DNA from: Triglochin maritima
Taxonomy: Eukaryota; Streptophyta; Magnoliopsida; Alismatales; Juncaginaceae
Assembly: GCA_963682175.1 (NCBI GenBank)
Contig: OY821777.1
Span: 20,356,001 to 20,420,000 of the forward strand
Length of the DNA: 64,000 nt
Reading direction: 5' to 3'
Shown: piece by piece, positions 1 through 10,766 of the stretch
How positions within the stretch are numbered: position 1 is the first letter of the stretch
Layout of the letters: each line of letters starts with the position of its first letter
Notes under the pieces: model-generated
The model's database searches: none
Told to the model about the DNA's origin: nothing
Seen by the model: the letters and a program-made list of their open reading frames with translations, nothing else
Translations under genes and position numbers: made by a program

Positions 1-614
1 ATCTGCAAATACATCGGGGAACTCCCGAACAATCTTGATGTCCTCCAATCTCTCCGCCTCTGGATCTGGAACTACCAAAGTGGCCACAAAAGCTCTGCAA
101 CCCTGCTGCAACAACTTTTGTGCCCTCACTGCTGATATAATCACTCTGCCTCCTCTATCTTTCGCCCCCTGATCAACACATCAGGTAGACCCTTCCTCGG
201 GATCAGGATCTTCTTCTCCCGGCACAAAACTCGCACATCGTAATGGGACAGTCAATCCATCCCCAGTATGACGTCGAAGTCCTCCATCGGTAACAAGATC
301 AGGTCAGCCGGAAACTCCTGATCTCCCGAAACAATCGTGGCGCTGGGGAGGAAGCTCCTCACAATGCCCACTAGACCCAAGGGTGTGCTGACTTCAAACG
401 TGGCAGTCAACATCGCAGGGGTACGGCCCAACACGCTCGCAAATCGCTCCGAAATGAACGAGTGTGTGGCCCCACAATCAAACAGCACTCTCGCACTCAA
501 CCAAGCAACAAAGAGCGTACCTTCCACCACCGTGCTGGCATCTCTTGCCTCATCCGCCTGGATGGTAAAGACTCGACCGGTCCTCTGACCCTGCTGTCGC
601 TGTCGCGCAAAAGG
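1..614 (-). pseudogene. Gypsy (Tekay-like) protease and PR-RT linker, broken
   Basis: This continues the gag frame downstream. It carries an aspartic-protease segment with the active-site motif LFDCGATHSFIS (about 430-470) and the later flap/helix motif ending ILGMD at 255-270. The frame is broken three times. A TGA at 615-617 separates it from gag, a TGA at 252-254 stands where the family has Trp after GMD, and a frame change occurs near the C5 run at 165-169. Beyond it the reading continues in another frame as a PR-RT linker (motif SAVRAQKLLQQG) to the window edge. CGA to TGA and TGG to TGA are both transitions, fitting decay of methylated cytosine. RT and the rest of pol would lie outside the window. 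The protease identity is secure; the exact lineage is inferred from the gag. Confidence 0.85.
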
Positions 615-1583
615 TCAGCGACCTCCGCCTCTGCCACCTGCCGGCTGTCCCGACTGCCTGCTGGACCCGCCTGGCCCACTCGGACAATCTCTCATGAAAT
701 GGCCTGGCTTGCCACACCCGTGGCACATTGCGCGGCCCCAACACTCTCCAGAGTGAACTCTGCCACAACCTCTGCACGCCTCAGGCTGGCGTGATCCACC
801 TCCTCCGATCCGGGGCCTCTTGCCCGGGTTCCCTGCTAGCGGAGCACCCGGACGTCCACTGACCTTCCCCGGAGCTCTCCTGGCCTCAGCATAATTCTGT
901 TGGTAATCCTGATCAATAAGCGTCGCAAATCTCACCGCATCTGTCAGCGTCTGTGGCATATTGTAGGTCACCTGAGTACGGAGGTGCTTCCTCAGCCCCC
1001 GTATAAACTTCCTCGCCCTCTGCAGCGGCGTCACACAGATCTCCGGACAGTAACGCTCCAGCGCGTTGAACCTCCGGGTATACTCAGCAAGGGTCGCATC
1101 TCCCTGCTCGAGAGCCATAAACTCCTCTCGCCTCCCATCTCTGACATGCTCTGGGAAATATTGCTCGTTGAACTCCCGCAGGAATTCCTCCCAGCTGATC
1201 TCAGTCCTGCCCTCAAACACCACAGCAGATGTGGTCCTCCACCAGTTGGACGCGTCTCCGCCCAACACATATGCTGCCAATCGTGTCTGCCTCTCAGGCG
1301 GGCACTCAATCGCCCGAAGGATCTCCTGAATCTTCAGGACCCAGTCCTCCGCAGCCTCAGACTCTCCTCTACCATCAAAGGTAGGCGGGTGCTGTCTCAT
1401 AAAGCGGTCGAGCATCGCTCCTGCTGCCGCTGCCTCTCCTCTGCCTGACTGGCAATCCAACATCGCTCCCAGTCGACCCACTGTGTCATAGAGCATCCGC
1501 CGCTCCTCAGCCCAGTCCGTACTCCCAGTATCCCCATTGGTGTCACGGTCCCGTGGGGGAGGTCTCACGCGTCTCGGAGGCAT
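615..1583 (-). CDS. gag: Gag polyprotein of a Tekay/Del-like Ty3/gypsy retrotransposon
   Basis: An open frame of 322 codons encodes a retrotransposon capsid/nucleocapsid protein that would assemble virus-like particles in the cytoplasm. Residues about 60-230 are the retrotransposon gag domain (motifs PPTFDGRGE, WEEFLREFNEQYFPE, FNALERYCP). A basic glycine/proline-rich linker leads to two zinc knuckles: a short CX2CX3HX3C at residues 270-281 and a canonical CX2CX4HX4C at 287-300 (CHGCGKPGHFMRDC). The double-knuckle arrangement is typical of Tekay/Del chromoviruses. The start at 1583 sits about 105 bases downstream of the primer-binding site, as expected. The frame ends in a TGA that interrupts what should be a gag-pol fusion; the same frame stays readable into protease. 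GC content is clearly higher than in the surrounding DNA. Probably not functional alone. Confidence 0.9.
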   Translation of the reverse strand: MPPRRVRPPPRDRDTNGDTGSTDWAEERRMLYDTVGRLGAMLDCQSGRGEAAAAGAMLDRFMRQHPPTFDGRGESEAAEDWVLKIQEILRAIECPPERQTRLAAYVLGGDASNWWRTTSAVVFEGRTEISWEEFLREFNEQYFPEHVRDGRREEFMALEQGDATLAEYTRRFNALERYCPEICVTPLQRARKFIRGLRKHLRTQVTYNMPQTLTDAVRFATLIDQDYQQNYAEARRAPGKVSGRPGAPLAGNPGKRPRIGGGGSRQPEACRGCGRVHSGECWGRAMCHGCGKPGHFMRDCPSGPGGSSRQSGQPAGGRGGGR

Positions 1584-1687
1584 CTACACACAAAGAACAA
1601 CACACATCAAAACCATGAATGCATGAACTAATGCAGACTCTAAAACTCTAAGGGTGGTTTCTTTGGATAAGGACACTAGAACCGACC

Positions 1688-1699
1688 GCTCTGATACCA
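1688..1699 (-). other. Primer-binding site (initiator tRNA-Met type)
   Basis: On the minus strand this reads TGGTATCAGAGC, the standard plant LTR-retrotransposon site complementary to the 3' end of initiator tRNA-Met. It lies between the gag start and the long repeat-filled LTR and fixes the element's orientation as minus strand. The 1584-1687 leader between gag and the site has no other visible feature. Confidence 0.9.
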
Positions 1700-2082
1700 A
1701 GTTATAACATCCTCAAAGCAGCGGAAAAATTTAAAATTTATAAACACTCAATCAACAGAGGATCTTACGCAAATAAAGGAACACAGGTGCACCAACATAT
1801 ATAATATATATATGCACATCAGAGTATACAAAAGTTGTGATTACATCAGAAACATATACAAAGGTAACAGTAATCACACGACCTCAACTGAGAGAAAGTT
1901 GGATCCGGTAGCGGTGCTCCTCTCCTCGGTCACCACCCCCTAACGCCGATCACGACCTGAAAGTAAACATGCAACAATGCTTGAGTTTCCAGAAGGAAAC
2001 CCCGTATGCAAAACTCTAAATGCAATAATAAAATCATCCTAGCATACAATTCTACTCAACAAGAAAAGCATCACAACAGCCT

Positions 2083-2622
2083 GGGCTCCAGGGCTCTCTC
2101 ACCCAACCACAGCACACACCGCAGGTACGGGGCTCCAGGTCTAATCTCAACCAACCGCCGCACCCACCACAGTCACGGGGCTCCAGGTCTAATCTCAACC
2201 AACCGCCGCGACACACACTCGTCGCCAAGCTGGGCTCCAGGTCTAATTTCAACCAACCGCAGCAACCACGACACGACCAAGGGCTCCAGGTCTAATTTCA
2301 ACCAACCCAAACGTATAAGGGCTCCAGGTATAATTTCAACCAACCCCTACACGCGGTCCCTGCTCAGGCTCCAGGTCTAATATCAACCAACCCGAACGCA
2401 CTACGGAGCTCCAGGTCTAATTTCAACCAACTCCGTACAGCCTAGCTGGGCTCCAGGTCTAATTTCAACCAACCACAGCTCTCACACAGTTACGGGGCTC
2501 CAGGTCTCTTTCAACCAACTACCGCAACACCACAATTCTAAGTTGGGCCTCAGGCCTATTCCAGCCAATCCCAAGCTCACAAACGGTTACGGGGCTCCAG
2601 GTCTAATCTCAACCAACCACCG
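2083..2622 (-). repeat. Tandem array, GGCTCCAGGTCTAAT unit
   Basis: About twelve imperfect units share the core GGCTCCAGGTCTAATTTC followed by AACCAACC, with unit spacing of roughly 36-55 bases. Cores begin near 2083, 2130, 2177, 2232, 2281, 2321, 2370, 2406, 2449, 2495, 2545 and 2591. The spacers between the cores vary in length and sequence, unlike a simple satellite. The array lies inside the LTR. Confidence 0.85.
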
Positions 2623-2727
2623 CAACTCTCGTGCACCTAGCACACTTGCCAGAAGAACATCGGCACCACAACTCGCCCCACACGGACAACCACGACAACA
2701 TCACCTCCATAGTGCAAAATAGGACAC

Positions 2728-3475
2728 AAACGGTCGACCGAACCAAAAGTCCCGGTCGACCGAATCAAGCAAATACAGGGCAATCCACTTCGACCGGCAC
2801 TCCATCGGTCGACCGACTCGCAACACCACACTCGTTCGGTCGAACCCAAATCAAGGGACGGTCGACCGTTTAGATGGTCAACTCCCGGTTCAACGAACAA
2901 AACGACCAATCCGTCGACCGACAAAGGGGTCCCGGTCGACCGAAAGTCACCAGGGAACAAATCCCACAACACCACAACAAATTCGGTCGAACGCCGAGCA
3001 CATCTCGGTCGACCGAATCTGTCCAGGGAATAATCCCTCACACGCACCATGAATTCGGTCGAACGCCGAGCACATCTCGATCGACTGAATTCCTCCAGAG
3101 CGTTCCCCACGCTCAGCGCACAAGTCCGGTCGACTGAACCCTCATTCGGTCGAACCGATCACTATGCTAACTTAAGTCACGGTCGGACGAAAATCAACGA
3201 GCGGTTGACGGTTTAGATGGTCTAAGCCCCCAACCGACTTAAGACAGTGCACACGGTCGACCGGCAAAGGGGACCCGGTCGACCGAATCTCTCCAGACTT
3301 GCCTCCTATGCACAATCGGTCGACCGCCCCACAGGCATCGTTCGACCGATTTGAGGCAGAACCCGAATTCTCTTTACGAACGGTCGACCGTTTGCACCAA
3401 CCGGTCGACCGATCAGGCAGTGAAATCTGCTGCACATTTACTCGCGACGAGCCGAACGGCCTACCGTCGACTTCC
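2728..3475. repeat. Cluster of GGTCGACC palindromes
   Basis: Twenty or so copies of GGTCGACC or one-base variants, mostly in the context TCGGTCGACCGA, occur every 20-60 bases within the LTR. Longer duplicated blocks are also present; for example, the segment around 2976-3025 recurs around 3045-3093. The same palindromic core is found in other, unrelated repeats in this window. Confidence 0.85.
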
Positions 3476-3841
3476 AAATACTCACGGTAATTAAGTGAGT
3501 GAGCTTGACATACCTAAAGGTCTGAAGAGACCTTTGAAGAACCACGACGACGCCTCCACGAGCGCGCCTCCCCAAAACACGATCCGTCGACGACTCTCGC
3601 GTCCAAACGACGATCAATCACCTCCTCGACACACTCGAGCACTCCAACTCCTCCACCAATCCTACCACCACGATCACAGGACACGTGAGGTCGAGAGAGA
3701 GAAAAGGAAACACGAGGGATGGTTTAGCAAAACCACAACTCACCTCCGGCCACCACAACGACTCCGAAGAACTCCTCCACCACACGCCGGAGATCACCAC
3801 CACCTTCCTCGCCGGAGAGCACTGAGAGAGGGAGAGAACGC

Positions 3842-3891
3842 GAGTGAGAGAGAGACACGAGAGAGAGAGTGAGAGAGAGAGAGAGAGAGAC
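3842..3891. repeat. GA/CT microsatellite
   Basis: An almost pure GA run. On the element's sense strand it is a CT run directly downstream of a TATA-like ATATTTATT, the layout of a pyrimidine-rich plant transcription-start region; this reading is inference. Confidence 0.8.
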
Positions 3892-4091
3892 TCACCACAA
3901 TAAATATCTCCTCCTCCTCTAATCTCAACCATCCACCCATCCATCAATCTCCACCCCTCATCCAATCCACACCATCCTAGCCCTTCATCCATCCCTCTCA
4001 ATCCTAGCCGTCCATCTCTAATCCCCTCTAATCACCACCTAAACATCAACAAAACACAATTAGGATAGGATTAGGATCAGAATCCCACACC

Positions 4092-4540
4092 AGTCCCGCT
4101 CAGGACGCAACAATGGAAGACTAGTGATTTGGGGAAACAAAAATACGAGCTAGGTTGGTTTTTCCACCAAACGAGCTATGTCGTTTTTTCCACACCAAAC
4201 AAGATGGGACACAACAGTCCTGTACGGGACGCACCAACGAGCTAGGTCGTTTTCACCAAATAGGTTGGGTCGTTTCCACAAGATGAAGTTGTCTTGTTTT
4301 CATTAAACGAGGTGGGTTATTTTTACCAAACGAGTTGCCTTGTTTTCACCAAACGAGCTAGGTCGTTCGGTCGAAATGAGATGGGTCATGTCACCAATCC
4401 TGCGCAAGATGCACCAGTCCCATGTGGGACGCACCAACGAGTTGGGTCGTTTTCACCAAACGAGTTGTCTTTTTTCCACCAAAAGAGCTGCATTGTTTTC
4501 ACCAAACGAGTGAGTCGTTCAGTCGAAATGAGCGGGAATG
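4092..4540. repeat. Degenerate tandem array, CACCAAACGAG unit
   Basis: About ten imperfect copies of a roughly 30-base unit built on ACGAGCTAGGTCGTTTTCACC alternate with four copies of a CAGTCC...GGGACGCACCA block (4092, 4212, 4395, 4413). No coding potential is convincing. The first CAGTCC block sits directly outside the proposed LTR border, suggesting the Tekay-like element inserted at or in this array. Confidence 0.7.
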
Positions 4541-6539
4541 GTAGTCCAAGGGTAAGGGTAGGGTCGTCGGTGGGTTGGAATGTTTGGGTTTTGGTGTGGG
4601 AATGTGGAAGATTTGGTGGTTTTATTTGGGATGTGAGATTGTGGTGATGGTTGTGGGGTATTTTCGTGATAAAATTGGAAATATATTAAAATATATTACT
4701 TTTTTAGCTTTCAAAAGAACCTATACAATGATTAAGCTTATGTAACATTTGGCTTCTCTACTTTAGCCCTTTACTTTATTCACCATTTTATTTTTGAAAT
4801 TCACAAATTTTCGATGTTATGATATTATGAATAATCGATTAATGTATTGTCGACTAATGTTAATTTTTGTAGCATGTTTGTGGTCAATCGTTTCTTATAA
4901 TTTTCAACCAAAAATAATTCCCTCAGAAGATTTTTGTGCCTCCAAGTTTATAAGAAATTAATAATGTGATATTTCGAAGTGATGTAGATATTTACTTTTT
5001 AAAGCTATTGTAGCCTTCTTTCTTTTCTGTTAATTTGAAATGTTTTTTCATACATTAGAAGTGATTTCGTTGTTATTTTAACTAATCATATTCATAGGGT
5101 AATGACTTTGGCGTATAACCTTGATTTATCAGAATTTGATGTTATTATTGAATAAACTGATTATTCTAGAGTGTGGAATGGTGATTTTTAAATTTAAATT
5201 ATCATAAGTCTGATTTTTAAGGGGAACTATCACATTATCAATTTGAGAAGAAATAATACGTCAACAAGAATTCGGAAGCTACAGTGGAGGAGAATTGTTT
5301 GCTTCTCGGAGTAAGTATACATTTTTGAATAACCACAGATATGCAAAATCACAATTTTGATATATTAAAAGTTTTATATAATATACTTGCTGCACAATTA
5401 AAGAATTTTATATGGTTTTACGTTTGTTAAGAAAATCAAACATTTCAATGAAAAGTCAATCATAATCCTTGACAAGATAACATGTTAAGAATTTGATATT
5501 AAGAAACAATTGAAAATCGGATTTGATATCATGAAAGAAATTAAAACCAACAAATTTACTCACCAAAGTCTACCATGTTAAGAAGCAAGAAGAATCTTTT
5601 TCCTCGCTGATTGTATAACATGACCGACTTGTGCAAAATTAATTATTTTCATTGAGTTTCCGACTGGAGAGACGAGTTTGATAAAAATGACGTGAAGTAA
5701 TATCAAGTTTTCGATTTTTCGATGTGTAATTGTGAATGAGTTTGAATAAATTTAAAATAATTAAAATATGTTTAATTTGGATAGTTTGAAATAAAGCAAG
5801 ATGTGTGAGAGAGTGCGCGGTGCTTACCAACACAAAAAATAAAGTGTTGTGCATGTATCAAAGAAAAGAACATTGGTAGATAAGTTGGAAGTAATTAAAG
5901 AGAGAATGTGTTTTGTTATGAGGACCACGTATTTAATGAGATGCAAATACCTAAGCAAAACTCAACACATCAACCATTTTGTATAGAAAAAGTAAGACTT
6001 ACAAAGTTGTGTCCTCCATCAACCATTCTCCGTAATACAACCTCCTTAGTTTTAATAAACGATTATAATTTAAATATAGTAATGCAATTTCTAAGTCTGA
6101 CAGAACCTTCTTGCAGTTTGACCCAAATATTCGAATCCCCGTATTAAAGAAGTCAAATACTATCAAAGAAAACGACCAGATGAGCATTGGAAATTCCAAA
6201 GTCCTTGAGCAGTCAACCAGTATGGGACGTTGGAATTCTAGCTAGAGCCTAGACCAGTTGATCGATCCATACGGGAAATTGTCTAGTCGAAGGATCCAAT
6301 AAAAAAATAATATGTGGATGAAAAATCATTAGTTTTGAGGTTTGACTGAAAAATCATTACTTTTGAGGTTTGACAAACCGCAACAACCATCCAAACCTCA
6401 AAATGCAACCAGTAAAGATGACGCAAAGCCAATTGGATTAGCAAGTCATAAAATATTAGAATTTTTTTAACATTTTGTAGAAGTTTTCCAGGAAATAGAT
6501 AGTTTCCGAGTTTTATAATAATCTTCTCATGGAGAATTT
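4541..6539. other. AT-rich intergenic DNA, no gene seen
   Basis: No open frame here resembles a known protein and no LTR ends are visible. Near 6318-6376 a short direct repeat (ATCATTA followed by TTTTGAGGTTTGAC) occurs twice. The rest looks like old, decayed intergenic DNA. Confidence 0.5.
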
Positions 6540-7332
6540 CCTAATCGTCCAATTAGCAAAATGGCCAATTAATTTTTTTTCTTGGGAAAGTTGAACCGTC
6601 AGACAGTTTTGAAGGGAAAAAGGTTCCGTAGATGGTCAGACTTTTTTTACTTTCCAATTCCAAAATGTCACACTTAAGACTCAAGAGTAGATTCATCCTC
6701 CGAGGAACAATGTAAAGTGCATCTTGCTCCGGGGGTTCGTCGCTGACCGAATTTCCCCCCGACGAGCTCCGATTCGTGCGCCTCATCACCATCTAGAACT
6801 GGGGGTGGCTCGAGAGACCTTCGATCTCCAATAACAAACCACAAGAGTAGGATTGCACCAAACTCAAGAAACGAGAACCCAACAATAATCGTGACTATTA
6901 CGCCATTTCATTTCACTATTTATAGGGATTTTGTTACAAGAGTGTAAACATGGCAATTTGATTCAAAATTTTCAGCTCAATTTCTAAAATCGAAATAGAA
7001 ATAACAAAATTACAAAACTAAGGTTTTTAAGCTTCGCTAGGTCAGGAATTCCTGGAAGAAACTAGAGCTCTCGCTTGTCGTGGGATTTTAATCTCGGTCG
7101 TTTGAACTTTGAACCATCTTCTATCAGCCCTTGGATCTTCAACTGTCAGTCTGTCATAATGAACTCCTATAGCATTAAATCCCAACCGCTTGATCAACTT
7201 AAGTCACGCTTCATGAGCCGTTGGATCTTCTCCCATTCAAATATGCTCGTACCCTTTCGATTACCTAAATATGGAACCCGATTAAGCCACTTATCAGCCA
7301 CCATTATAAACTCCTAACATTCCCTACCCCTT
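6540..7332 (-). mobile_element. 3' LTR and polypurine tract of a chromovirus (gypsy)
   Basis: On the minus strand a purine tract (AAGGGGTAGGGA, 7320-7332) is followed at 7319 by TGTTAGGAG, a normal LTR start. A TATA box (CTATAAATAG) lies near 6930. The chromodomain remnant at 8845-9020 lies upstream on the same strand, so this is its 3' LTR. The far LTR end is not visible; the left limit given is a guess. A small 79-codon frame at 6553-6792 falls in the U5/R part and is not taken as a gene. Confidence 0.65.
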
Positions 7333-7544
7333 GAAACAAGGGAACTACTGTTCGTCGCCGGAAAACTACATAAATCGCCCTAAAAATTACTTTTTTGCCC
7401 TTAACAAATCAATTAATACCCATTTTGTCCCGTATTTTTAAACAAGGTATTTGACTCAGTTTTACTCACATTCTTAGTACCAACACCACGAAAATGTCTG
7501 GCGAAACACCTGAATCCGGCTAGGTAACGGAGGCGGATTTTTTT

Positions 7545-7738
7545 TCCGACTCGGACGTCTGGCTAAGACACCTCCACCTAGGTGGAGGCGTCTGGATACG
7601 ACGCCTCCACCAATGTGGAGGCATCTTAAAGAGGCGCCTCCATGAACGTAGAGGCGTCTGGCTAAGACGCCTCCACATAGGTGGAGGCGTGATAGCCAGA
7701 CGCCTCCACGTTGGTGGAGGCGTGTTAGCCAGACGCCC
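7545..7738. repeat. Inverted GC-rich array, GGAGGCGTCT / AGACGCCTCC
   Basis: Alternating sense and antisense copies of GTGGAGGCGTCTGGCTAAGA, about eight half-units, would fold into nested stem-loops. It lies in the left part of the TIR element within AT-rich DNA. Confidence 0.8.
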
Positions 7739-8401
7739 GTATTTTTTAATAATAAAAAATAAAATATAAATAAATTCTTAAAATTATACGGTGTGTTATC
7801 TCAAATTATTTGAGGTTCTGTTGCAAGATTTTTGGTGGTAACGGGGTCAAATTACAATGAGTTTTTTTGCAAGTGATTAAATTTTCAAAAAAATTTAAGA
7901 TCCAAAATCCCCGGTGGTAAAACCTCCCGACTTACAAATACCACATCGACAGGTCCGTTCGGGGGTCTCGCTGTAAGGTGATGTCAGACGGTCGACCGTT
8001 TGCTTCTCTAAATTTTTTGGATTTTGAAATTGTTGGATCTGAATTTTTTTTGAATTTTCATCAATTGCAAAAACTCGTTGTAAGGTGATGTCGGACGGTC
8101 GACCGTTTGCTTCTCGGTCTACCGAACATGTTCTATGCGGATGACCGAGTTTCCATCGGTCCACCGTGATCGTAAATACAGTAAGTTTTTGATCTTCCTA
8201 GAATCATTGTGTCGGTTTACCGATCTCTACCCGGTTACCCGAATATTTATTCTCAGTAGCTTCGACATTTCTCTAAAAATCTCTATTCGGTGTACCGAAA
8301 GGGTATCAGTCATCCGAATATAGTAATTATTAACTTATTAATTAATTAATTTAGTAATTATCTAAATTTATAATCAATTATTTTTTTAATTAAAAAAAAT
8401 T

Positions 8402-8592
8402 GCGGGCGTCTATGTAAAACGCCCAACGTAGGAGAGAGGCGTCTGGCTAAGCCGCCCAGCGTAGGAGAGAGGCGTCTTAGACAGACGCTCGTCCCATGGG
8501 CAGGGCGTCTGTGTAAAACGCCGCCCCCTAGGGGGAGGCGTCTTACCCAGACGCCCCTCTCCTACGCTGGGCGGCTCCGCCAGACGCCCACA
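8402..8592. repeat. Second inverted GC-rich array, GGCGTCT / AGACGCC
   Basis: A related but distinct array: GGGCGTCT, AACGCCC and GTAGGAGAGAGGCGTCT units in both orientations, with a perfect inverted pair around 8415-8450 and 8535-8590. It mirrors the left array near the other end of the TIR element. Confidence 0.8.
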
Positions 8593-8844
8593 ATTTTTTA
8601 TTATTTTTTATTATTTTTTTATTAAAAAGATGTTGGATATTTTACCAGATTCGAGTACACCGGGGCGTCTGTTGGCTCATTACTGACCTCCAAAACATTA
8701 TTTTTTATGAATATAAGAGGAAGATGAAGAAAGATGTGTGATAGGAGGGTAAAATGTCGCGTTATAGCAGTAGAAATGAGAGAAGGGCAAAATGGTAATC
8801 TGTTGGGGCGATTTAAGTAGTTTTAGGGCGACGAATAGCAATTC

Positions 8845-9020
8845 AGTAAAACAAACCTTGTCCTCAAGGTTCAAAGTGCGGAGATCGGGTCTGAAATTCT
8901 TCATACGGCTGCCACGTCGCTTCCTCCACCCCTATACCCTTCCAATGCACCAACACCTGGGTCTAAGCCACATTATTATGCTTAACTCCACACCTGCCCC
9001 GAATGTTAAAGGGTTCAACA
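8845..9020 (-). pseudogene. Chromodomain C-terminus of a chromovirus pol, broken
   Basis: Translation of the minus strand gives NNVA*TQVLVHWKGIG, then VEEATWQPYEEFQ, then, after a frame shift, LNLEDKV. This is the C-terminal chromodomain of a Ty3/gypsy chromovirus integrase, which in active families targets insertion to marked chromatin. It has one internal stop and one frameshift. The PPT that should follow directly is now 1.5 kb away because of the TIR element. The upstream part of pol is replaced by a Cop-F LTR fragment at 9070. Confidence 0.8.
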
Positions 9021-9069
9021 GATAAGGGCTCTGAATGAGTCGAGAAGGCACTAATCTGGATATGTGTTG

Positions 9070-10199
9070 TGAAAAAAATGTGTTCTAAAAGTTTTAGTTT
9101 TAAATGTCAATTATTATGAATTGGATGTGTAAACATTTTGTTCCTTCATTATGGTATCCGCCTTTTGGAAGTGTTAAGAAAGAGGTGTTTGATCATTAAC
9201 CGTAGAGCTATAAAAGATAATGGTTTACATAAATCAAAAGTTATTCACAATCATGATAATTAACATGGAACATTGATCACCGAGAAAATATTGTCGTGTT
9301 GGTCGTCGATTGTTGTAGCTCTACAAATAATTGACTACACGAGTATATAAAAGAGGAAAAGATTACTTGTATATATTGAATAAACCTAAGAAGTAAAATA
9401 TTATGGAATTGTGTTTCGTGTCATTAATGTTTTACTGTGTCTTGGATCCTAAGATATGAGACTTATGTCTTTTCACTCAAGAAATTCTTAATTTAATTAT
9501 TGTCAAAAACTATCAATGAGTATAGTGATAAAGACAATAGTTGGTTGAACATGACTTGTGCTGAAAAAGATAGCTAGTCAAACGATTATCGTTGCCCCTC
9601 ATAATTGAGTGATGATATTAGTGGGGCCCTTGATAAAGCAAAATTATAATATGCACAATGTAACTTGAGTTAAGTTACATAGTTATAATTAGCTTAAAAA
9701 GATCAACAAATGAATATAATACAATGATGACACATTTCTACTTTGTATATATTCTTAATATCATGAGGCAAGGGACATACACAAGTGGTGCACTTACATC
9801 ACTAAATGGATCGTGTTTTAGTTCGAGTGGAACAAAGACATCTATGCTAATTGGGTAACTATAATGTGTAGCTAGATACCGCTTATAGTTTGGGATATTA
9901 ATTATTTAATATCACTGTCAATTTAGCTTAGATCCTTTTATAGGTGACACCACAAAACTAGGAAACAAGAAACTTGATTTTGAGTTCATATGATGTGTCG
10001 GGTTTAATGTGAAAAAGGGACACATGTGGTGAACGAATAAAATCAATATGTAATGAGAATTGACATAATTAGAATCATAATAAATTCATATGAGGTGTGT
10101 ATATTATGGGGTGTAACAATTTAATATTACATAAGATAATATATTACATAAGTTATGAATTTGCTAAAAATCCCAAAAGATCAAATTTTGTTGGAAACC
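9070..10199 (+). mobile_element. Truncated, diverged Cop-F LTR, inverted relative to the others
   Basis: The sequence matches, in reverse complement, the last ~1.1 kb of the Cop-F LTRs at 27755-29886 and 43082-45202. It starts with the LTR terminus (TGAAAAAAATGTGTTCTAAA) and stops at the AAATTTTGTTGGAAA segment. Divergence is much higher than among the other three copies, so it is an old insertion. Confidence 0.85.
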
Positions 10200-10758
10200 G
10201 CTCAGGATTCAATCTATACTATTTAAAAGAAGATACAGAAGACAAATTACTACACAGACCGGGTATTGCTGGTTCCAATACAATACACCTAATACAAGTA
10301 ACGAAGAAGACACCTGCAAAAGATGTAACTGGAATTTTCAATCTGATCCAATGGACTGAATTAGACCCACGAACTTGAGGCCTATTCCAACTTTAGACCC
10401 ATCAGTTTTCACTACGCTATAGTCTATAGGGGCCCCATTGTCATTTGATTAACCAATTGCACCGAATTGCTTGATAGCCTCGGCTTAATCAGGCCGTATT
10501 GTTCAAAGTCCAGAAAAACGGACGAGTTAATAACTTAATATTGACTTAGGTTTCGTTTGGTAGTGACTTTTGCCTCTGGTGACAAGTTAATGTCTGACCA
10601 AGTCATTTTTCGAAGTTTCTCATTGCTTCTACCAGCTCCACCTTTTTTGGTGGCACCAGGGTCCGTTCGTTACATGCTTTTGGGCTGAGCTTCTGGTGCA
10701 GTACTTGGATTTTACATGCCCACAACACCAAACAAACTCAAGGAAGCTCCATGCTATC
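10200..10758. other. Unassigned DNA between LTR fragment and hAT element
   Basis: No gene, terminal repeat or LTR motif is recognised. It includes a GGTTTCGTTTGGTAGTGAC segment of the kind found at ends of plant MITEs, but no inverted partner was found nearby. Confidence 0.4.
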
Positions 10759-10766
10759 ACACTGTT

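Larger units (their letters stand above)
1702..4089 (-). mobile_element. 5' LTR of the Tekay-like element
   Basis: A long LTR of about 2.4 kb is inferred from its position upstream of the primer-binding site. The inner edge is near 1702 and the proposed outer edge is the minus-strand TGTGGGATT starting at 4089; neither edge can be confirmed because the 3' LTR is outside the window. It contains a GGCTCCAGGTCTAAT tandem array, a dense run of GGTCGACC palindromes, a GA/CT microsatellite and, next to that, a possible TATA-like ATATTTATT (minus strand, near 3900). LTRs of several kb are normal for Tekay/Del elements. Everything to the right of 4090 shows a different repeat, supporting a border there. 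Confidence 0.65.
7348..8838. mobile_element. Unclassified TIR DNA element, ~1.5 kb, non-coding
   Basis: The two ends are inverted repeats of about 33 bases. The left end (7348-7380) reads CTGTTCGTCGCC...TAAATCGCCC, and the reverse complement of the right end (8806-8838) reads CTATTCGTCGCC...TTAAATCGCCC. Similarity continues a few bases outward, and inward to a shared TTTTGCCCTT. The element separates the chromodomain remnant from its PPT and LTR, so it is an insertion. No target duplication could be recognised. The interior has no transposase; it holds two GC-rich inverted arrays and a pair of direct repeats (about 7969-8010 and 8069-8110) around GGTCGACC. A Mutator-like or foldback origin is possible. 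Confidence 0.7.

Noticed and set aside
615..1448. Large plus-strand frames opposite gag (e.g. 900-1448)
   Set aside because: They are antisense shadows of the gag ORF, favoured by its high GC content.
2006..3490. Several small plus- and minus-strand frames in the repeat-rich LTR
   Set aside because: They are translations of tandem repeats and palindromes with no domain and no conservation.
6553..6792. 79-codon frame on the minus strand as a possible host gene
   Set aside because: It lies in the R/U5 part of a chromovirus LTR, downstream of the TATA box and away from any known domain.
7545..8592. CRISPR-like spacing of repeated units in the GC-rich arrays
   Set aside because: Units occur in both orientations with irregular spacing, inside a TIR element in plant DNA; no cas-like genes.
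7342..8844. TSD of 9-10 bp (Mutator type) for the TIR element
   Set aside because: Flanking bases do not form a direct duplication; outward similarity is inverted, so it belongs to the TIR.
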